Shown piece after piece: positions 58,941 through 64,000 of a stretch of 64,000 nucleotides of DNA. A program made the translations under genes and the position numbers. The notes beneath the pieces were generated by a model. That model made no database searches and had not been told where the DNA came from. It was given only the letters and a program-made list of their open reading frames with translations. The stretch covers positions 5,022,001-5,086,000 of the forward strand of contig NZ_JAUSXN010000001.1 in NCBI RefSeq assembly GCF_030816015.1. Reading direction: 5' to 3'. This stretch comes from Pedobacter sp. W3I1. GTDB taxonomy: Bacteria > Bacteroidota > Bacteroidia > Sphingobacteriales > Sphingobacteriaceae. Each line of letters starts with the position of its first letter. The first letter of the stretch is position 1.

Positions 58941-60128
58941 TTAATTAAAAATGACGGTTTGTCTTGCCCACTCTCCAACGCATTCTAAACCAACCAAACG
59001 GCACTCTAAATAATAAGTTCCAGGTGTATTGTGCGCCCATTCCTGTTGTGACGAATTACTAAAACTGCTTACCGGCAATACAACATTTAAACTTTGATCT
59101 AACATTCTCCATTCATAGTAACCACCATTGTACATGGCGCCGGCTGTACTAATCACCGTTGCACCTGCTGAATTGGAAGATGGCCCATTAATCACATTTT
59201 TAAAGGTACTTACAAATGACGTGGTTACTGGCGGGTATAAATATTGAGCGGCTATTACATCATATGATGAAAAATCGGTCCAGGTTCTTGAAGTACCAAG
59301 TCTGCCAGAGTTCATCACTGAATTTGGATCTGCCGACGCAGCGCCTGTTGAAGGCGTGCCAGGTGTAGCATTAACGCCTACATACCTACCATAAGCGTCG
59401 TAGTTACCTTCTCCTTTGTAATCTGTATGACGCAAGCCCAAACAGTGACCAATTTCGTGTACCAGCATAAATACATCCTGCGCATGGCTTCTTGGTATGC
59501 CATTGTCAGCACCCGTGCTGGTAACATTATTGGTAACAGGATTTACCCAAATATTAGCTCCGGGCTGTCCTGCATCGGTTGGAAAATCTGCTTGTCCAAA
59601 TGCACCTGTTCCCATATTTACTTTTCTAATGGTAATATTAGGGCTAACAGAACTTGTGTAAGGTGGATAAAATTGATTATAAGAATGGATTAAATTAATG
59701 CGGCAATTACTTACCGCATTCCAGGCAGTTATTGCTTCCCTAATTGCATAGAACCATCTGGTATCGAAATCTTCCTGGGTGATAATAACATTTGTGAGGT
59801 TTCCCTGAATTAACTGATTGGTATTCCCCTGTGCTATTTTACCACCAACATTTGTTGCTTTTTCAATATTTTTTACTGTGGATAGTGATTTCTTCGAAAT
59901 CAAGATATCACCTTCCACCACGTAGTAATCGCCAGATTCCTTAATGCCATCTATTTGAAAGCCCATTTCTTTGATTTTTGCAAGTATAGCAGATTCAACT
60001 TCTGCTTTGCTCTCCGTCGCGATAACAGAGGGTTCAGATTTTTTACACGAATAGATGCTTAAGGTTAGCAGCAGAACTGCCAGGCCCATTATCCTTGAGA
60101 ATGAGCTTAAAATAGATGTTTTTTTCAT
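58941..60128 (-). CDS. Dual-action HEIGH (M57-type) metalloprotease lipoprotein
   Basis: 395 residues from MKKTSILSSFSRIMG (ATG 60126-60128); an earlier in-frame start adds 19 residues before the signal and is rejected. The lipobox IYSC lipidates about C28. The zinc motif HEIGHCLGLRHTD (residues about 224-236) is the M57 signature; a long pro-like region precedes it, with QGNLTNVIITQEDFDTRWFYA. After the catalytic domain a beta-rich C-terminal region (about 310-395) may bind a partner. It is a surface or periplasmic protease; substrate unknown. Single-gene unit. Confidence 0.88.
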   Translation of the reverse strand: MKKTSILSSFSRIMGLAVLLLTLSIYSCKKSEPSVIATESKAEVESAILAKIKEMGFQIDGIKESGDYYVVEGDILISKKSLSTVKNIEKATNVGGKIAQGNTNQLIQGNLTNVIITQEDFDTRWFYAIREAITAWNAVSNCRINLIHSYNQFYPPYTSSVSPNITIRKVNMGTGAFGQADFPTDAGQPGANIWVNPVTNNVTSTGADNGIPRSHAQDVFMLVHEIGHCLGLRHTDYKGEGNYDAYGRYVGVNATPGTPSTGAASADPNSVMNSGRLGTSRTWTDFSSYDVIAAQYLYPPVTTSFVSTFKNVINGPSSNSAGATVISTAGAMYNGGYYEWRMLDQSLNVVLPVSSFSNSSQQEWAHNTPGTYYLECRLVGLECVGEWARQTVIFN

Positions 60129-60366
60129 ATTATTCTTTTTATACAAGATAACGCTCTCATTATTAAGCAATAAACAACAAATCATTAAGTTTAATTGTAG
60201 AATAACTACAAATTAAAAATAATTAAGAAGTAATCTTTATCATACATACCATACGGAGAATAAATCATTTTAATACGAGATCAGGAATGCTATATTAGAT
60301 TGACGATAGAGGTGTGAGCATTCGCCATTGCTTCGTACCTCAACAATAACGGTTTTACTATGAAAC

Positions 60367-60403
60367 ATAAAAAGGTATCCATTATCACAATGAATACCTT
60401 TTC
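60367..60403 (-). terminator. Rho-independent terminator of the beta-helix lipoprotein gene
   Basis: AAAAGGTAT and ATACCTTTTT pair, with an inner CATT/AATG stem, and end in Ts on the minus strand, 33 bases past the stop. The gap between 60129 and 60366 holds only a decayed GTCAT-type fragment (ATTGCTTCGTACCTCAACAA near 60328). Confidence 0.8.
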
Positions 60404-60435
60404 TTAACATCCTGTTGGTACAGGAAGTGTAATGC

Positions 60436-61638
60436 TTATAAATTAGCTAATAAATCTACACCATCAACAGTAGCCCATTTGCCTTTTGTTAAAGAAGCAC
60501 CTGTTGCAGTGGTTGAAATGGTCCAATTGGCACCAAAGCTTGCTGCGTTTACTGTAAAAGTTGTTGCACCTGCGATAAACAATGTAGGGGTATTAGTTAC
60601 TTTAACATTAGTTAACTTAATTTTTCCGGTTGTTACCTGATGGTCATAAGTAACTAAATCTTTGATTTGAACTGCCCCACCGACAAGTGCTGTTGGTGTT
60701 GTTTGGCTATTATATCCATCAATTACGATATTGCTATAATCGCCATTACCTTCTGCTTTAAACTGGAAAGCATCTAACTGGATTTCGCTTTGTGCTTCTG
60801 TTGTTGTACCAGCAGCTCTTTTTAAAGTAATGTTGGTTACTTTAGGCCAAAATGCATTGTTAACACTTTTTGCTTCTACTTCCATACCGTAGTTACCCAC
60901 ACCAGTTTGATAAGCAAACCAGTTGGTATTATCCTGGCCTCTCCAGCCATCTTGCCAATCGAAAGCGTCATCAGCATTACCATAAGAGATTAAGTTTTTA
61001 GCACTTACAGTACCACCATAAAATTCGAAACCATCATCATTTCCTTTATAAGAAACCAGGTTTTCTAATACTGTTCCACTACCCACTGAGTAGAAAGAGA
61101 AACCGTTTTGCTCTTTTGAGTTGGTAGTAATTACGCGACCTGCATATTCTACCCTTACATATTTTAATGAACCACCATTGTGGGCAGTGTTAGATCCACC
61201 ATATGGCAATAATAAACCATCCTCGGAGTTTGAAGTTTGTACCCCTGGTGCTGCTGAGTTTACAATCGGCGCATCACCATACATGATTATACCATTCCAA
61301 GAGCCACCAACTTTTGATTTTTCGGTTAATACAATCGGGTTATCTGCAGTACCGTTGGCAATTAGCTTACCACCATTTAATACTACTAAACCATCATCAC
61401 CATCAGTTTTATCAGCGGTAAAAGTAGAACCGGCCTCGATAGTTAAAGTAACACCTGATTGAATTTTAACAATACCTTTTAACGTATAATTACCAAAAGC
61501 CAATGTCCTGTTAGCTGTAATATCGCCTGTGATTTCGCCTACTACCGGAACTTTTGTAGGGATTTCATCATCTTCGTCTTTTGAACAGCCCGTAAAAATT
61601 GTAGCTGACACAGCAATTGCATAAAGTAATTTTTTCAT
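60436..61638 (-). CDS. Beta-helix surface lipoprotein next to a TonB receptor
   Basis: 400 residues with a lipoprotein signal (lipobox FTGC, C18), an acidic linker SKDEDDEIPT, then repeated strand-turn units: LKGIVKIQSGVTLTIEAGST, GGKLIANGTADNPIVLTEKS and GTVLENLVSYKGNDDGFEFY, followed by GTVSAKNLISYGNADDAFDW, a right-handed parallel beta-helix pattern. It is transcribed after, or separately from, the TonB receptor gene; an array of 11-bp TTAA repeats lies between them. A role in capturing a substrate for the receptor fits, as in SusD-type partnerships, but the fold differs. Substrate unknown. Confidence 0.72.
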   Translation of the reverse strand: MKKLLYAIAVSATIFTGCSKDEDDEIPTKVPVVGEITGDITANRTLAFGNYTLKGIVKIQSGVTLTIEAGSTFTADKTDGDDGLVVLNGGKLIANGTADNPIVLTEKSKVGGSWNGIIMYGDAPIVNSAAPGVQTSNSEDGLLLPYGGSNTAHNGGSLKYVRVEYAGRVITTNSKEQNGFSFYSVGSGTVLENLVSYKGNDDGFEFYGGTVSAKNLISYGNADDAFDWQDGWRGQDNTNWFAYQTGVGNYGMEVEAKSVNNAFWPKVTNITLKRAAGTTTEAQSEIQLDAFQFKAEGNGDYSNIVIDGYNSQTTPTALVGGAVQIKDLVTYDHQVTTGKIKLTNVKVTNTPTLFIAGATTFTVNAASFGANWTISTTATGASLTKGKWATVDGVDLLANL

Positions 61639-61669
61639 TTTTAATATTTTTTAATTTTCCTTTGATGTG

Positions 61670-61736
61670 TAAATTTAGTTTTCCTATGTTTTGAATACAT
61701 TAACCCAGGTTTAACATTACGTAAACCGAAGGTTAA
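61670..61736 (-). promoter_or_regulatory. 11-bp direct TTAA repeats and -7-like box upstream of the beta-helix lipoprotein gene
   Basis: On the minus strand TTAACCTTCGG, TTTACGTAATG, TTAAACCTGGG and TTAATGTATTC begin at 61736, 61725, 61714 and 61703, an exact 11-base period. A -7-like TAAATTTA lies at 61670-61677. The layout matches PhoB/PhoP-type sites (B. subtilis PhoP prefers TTAACA repeats). The array takes the place of a -33 element. Confidence 0.6.
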
Positions 61737-61753
61737 GAAATCGCAATATTAAA

Positions 61754-64000
61754 TTAGAATGTGTAGCCAAGGCCTAACGACACGCCAACACCTCTTTTAT
61801 AATCTTTAACAGTAAGGCTGTTCTCATATATTTTCACTAAGCTCTTTTCGCCCAAATCAACTTTATAAGTTGGGTTTAAGATATTCTCTACGCCAAACTT
61901 TAAATCCCACTTGCTCGAAATCTTGTTGCTCCAGATCAGATCCAATTTTCCAAATGGTTTCTCGTAGTAGTTATCTAAGCCATTGGTACCTACCGCATAA
62001 ATACGTTCGCCATAAATATTATAGGCTAATGTGATGGTGCTTTTCCAGTTTTTACCAAAATTACTTTCGTGTTTGATATCGGCATTGATTAACCATGGTG
62101 AAGCGCCCTGCAACTTGCGGGTATTCTCGTTACCAATTGCGGCAGTTTCAGCACTATTTTTTACCTTATCAATAGTAGTTTGGGTATACATCAACGAGGT
62201 ATTGAAACCAACTGAGAAATTAGAAAGCGATTCGCTGAACCTTGAGAGTTGCAATAAAAATTCTAATTCAGCACCATATAAAACTGCTTTTTTAGAGTTA
62301 TCATAGGTAATGGCTAAACCACCGCTACCCGCTGTTGGTGTAAACAAACGCTCAATAGGATTTTTTAAATATTTGGCAAAGCCGGTTATGGCAAACATTT
62401 CGGTATTAGAAGGGAAAAATTCATATTTCACATCTAAATTGTAATTCTGGCTATTAATCACGTTCGGATTACCATTTTCGATAGTCGCATCCGGGTTTAC
62501 GAATTCTAATGGGAAAGCTTCCATAATAACCGGTTTGGTCAAGGTTTTTGAAAGTGATAGCCTTAAGTTGGTTTTCTCGCTAACCGAATATTTAAAGTTT
62601 AAAGCTGGTAAAACATCTGTTTTGTTTTTTGTGACCCTTAAAAAAGGATCATCATAAGTTCCCTGGTTTCTGAATCTTGTAACCCGTTGCGATTGCTCTA
62701 CCCTTAACCCACCATTGATGTTAATTTTATCGCCTATAACCAGCGATAAATCGGCATAACCAGCGTTAACACTTTCTTGCATGCGGGCAAGGTAGGTTGC
62801 ACCTGTACCTTCGTTATAAGTAAAGCCACCATTGGCAATCTGGTCGGCCAACGTAGCATCAGGCTGATTAGTATTAAAAGTAGCACTATTAGAGGCGAGG
62901 TTTTGCGAAACTAAAAACCTGAAATTAGATTCTATTTTATTGAAAGAGCCATTGTAACCTACAGTAAATTTATTGGCTTTTTCTTTATCGCCGTTTCCAA
63001 ACTTCAAGTTGTATTCCAGTAAACCAGATCCGAAGAAATCGCCGTTAAAATCCATATACTGTCTTGAAATACTGTTGCCAGTATAACTAATTGATGTGGT
63101 ATTCGCATCTAGCTGTACTCCTTTAAACGATTTTCTATCAGGAAGCTCATAACCTGTTTTTGAATAAGAAGCTCCTGCCCTTATGCTATGTCTGTCGTCT
63201 TCCGTTATTTTATAATTCGCGAACACCTGACCGGTAAAGAAATCGGTTTTTTGCAACTGGTTTAAACGGATAAATGAGTTAGTAACTGTAGCCTGGCTAT
63301 TGGTATAACCCAGTTGATCCTGAATCATGGTTTCTGTTCCTTTTAAATAAAAGGCATTTAAATTAAGGTTTAACCTGTTGGTACCATAATTAATTGCACC
63401 TAATACCGATGAATTGGTAGAAAACCTATATTTAGTGGTATATAAGTTGTTGTCGTAAATACCTTGTGCGGTATTAAAGAAACGATCTACTCCCTCTCTG
63501 ATTTGAAAATTATTATCTGTATTTACAGAAACCAGATACTGGAAATAGCGGTTGTTTTCAAATCTGATTTTTCGTGTATGTAGTATACCAATATTTGTAT
63601 TCAAAGGCGCATTTCCCTCTTCAACATCGAAACCCGATCCGAATTGCGAATTGGCTTCGTTTCCAGTCATGGTATAAGATGATGGTTTCTTCCCAAAAAC
63701 CTTAGGTAGTTTACGGTCACTTCCTGCAAAGCCGAAGTAATCACCGATTGAAGTCTCACCCTCAGGTCTTAAGAATTTCTTAAAGCTACTGTTTGAAAGA
63801 AAGCTGGTACCGATATTAATTTTGGTTACTGCTTTTTCGCCCTTAGCGGTTACAATGTTAAAAGTTCCACCAGCAAAATCGCCATATAAGCCTGAGTTAA
63901 AAGTTTTGTAAGTTTCTAAAACACTTACAATATCTGTTGGAAAAAGATCTAAGGGGATAATTTTTTTAAACGGATTGTTAGAAGGTACTGCTAAACCGTT
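61754..64000 (-). CDS. TonB-dependent outer-membrane receptor (partial, N-terminus outside window)
   Basis: The frame is open from the window edge to the stop at 61754, 748 residues seen. The part nearest the edge is the plug domain: FPTDIVSVLETYKTFNSGLYG, then DFAGGTFNIVTAKGEKAVT. The barrel follows, with typical repeated strands, and ends in an aromatic residue (GVSLGLGYTF). An internal ATG at 63668-63670 is not the start. TonB and a proton gradient drive uptake of a substrate such as a siderophore, cobalamin or glycan; it lacks visible SusC features in this part. The beta-helix lipoprotein gene is next. Confidence 0.9.
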   Translation of the reverse strand, partial: NGLAVPSNNPFKKIIPLDLFPTDIVSVLETYKTFNSGLYGDFAGGTFNIVTAKGEKAVTKINIGTSFLSNSSFKKFLRPEGETSIGDYFGFAGSDRKLPKVFGKKPSSYTMTGNEANSQFGSGFDVEEGNAPLNTNIGILHTRKIRFENNRYFQYLVSVNTDNNFQIREGVDRFFNTAQGIYDNNLYTTKYRFSTNSSVLGAINYGTNRLNLNLNAFYLKGTETMIQDQLGYTNSQATVTNSFIRLNQLQKTDFFTGQVFANYKITEDDRHSIRAGASYSKTGYELPDRKSFKGVQLDANTTSISYTGNSISRQYMDFNGDFFGSGLLEYNLKFGNGDKEKANKFTVGYNGSFNKIESNFRFLVSQNLASNSATFNTNQPDATLADQIANGGFTYNEGTGATYLARMQESVNAGYADLSLVIGDKININGGLRVEQSQRVTRFRNQGTYDDPFLRVTKNKTDVLPALNFKYSVSEKTNLRLSLSKTLTKPVIMEAFPLEFVNPDATIENGNPNVINSQNYNLDVKYEFFPSNTEMFAITGFAKYLKNPIERLFTPTAGSGGLAITYDNSKKAVLYGAELEFLLQLSRFSESLSNFSVGFNTSLMYTQTTIDKVKNSAETAAIGNENTRKLQGASPWLINADIKHESNFGKNWKSTITLAYNIYGERIYAVGTNGLDNYYEKPFGKLDLIWSNKISSKWDLKFGVENILNPTYKVDLGEKSLVKIYENSLTVKDYKRGVGVSLGLGYTF

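Overview
The window looks like a chromosomal segment of a Bacteroidota member of the Sphingobacteriaceae, most likely Pedobacter or a close relative. The support is the AT-rich sequence, promoters of the TTG-N18-20-TAnnTTTG type, almost no Shine-Dalgarno sequences, family-typical proteins (DnaE with a fused exonuclease, OmpH-like lipoprotein, DUF4136, DUF3467, DUF6496, FadL, TonB receptor), and the gene order rpsU-xerC-hpf-tRNAs-tuf-trnW-secE-nusG-rplKAJL-rpoBC. The genus is inferred; there is no 16S gene in the window.

Layout. 1-6000 (mostly minus): a partial sugar dehydrogenase, thioredoxin and DNA polymerase III alpha. 6000-14400 (plus): malate dehydrogenase, a retropepsin-like protease, a four-helix membrane protein overlapping a truncated hemoglobin, an SRPBCC protein, then a two-component system followed by a universal-stress-like protein and a bestrophin channel behind four 11-bp direct repeats. 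14400-28000: gyrB, an OmpH-like lipoprotein, a guanine-deaminase-like gene and dapD (both broken by one extra base), EcsC and S4 proteins, a glycosyltransferase, two DUF4136 lipoproteins, and the tRNA-modification and maturation genes tsaC, cca and miaA. 28000-33000: a GDSL lipoprotein and a FadL channel, DUF3467, and a complete IS4-family element. 33000-49000 (minus): the transcription/translation superoperon with five tRNA genes. 49000-64000: small proteins, acyl-CoA dehydrogenase, a ComEA-like helix-hairpin-helix protein, a fused aminolipid synthase with a truncated tandem paralog, a transglutaminase-like protein, a HEIGH metalloprotease, a beta-helix lipoprotein and a partial TonB-dependent receptor.

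Most genes are housekeeping. The unusual content lies between them: several families of palindromic intergenic repeats (GTCAT-ended elements, large nested inverted repeats, small GTCAGATG palindromes), blocks of seven-base microsatellites with different words in different gaps, and promoter-linked palindromes. The IS4 element sits in the loop of one GTCAT-type palindrome with an 8-bp target duplication. No CRISPR array, phage, plasmid origin or recognisable defence system was found. The best candidates for undescribed biology are the two-component/bestrophin module with its direct-repeat operator, the 11-bp TTAA repeats before the beta-helix lipoprotein, and the nested-palindrome family.
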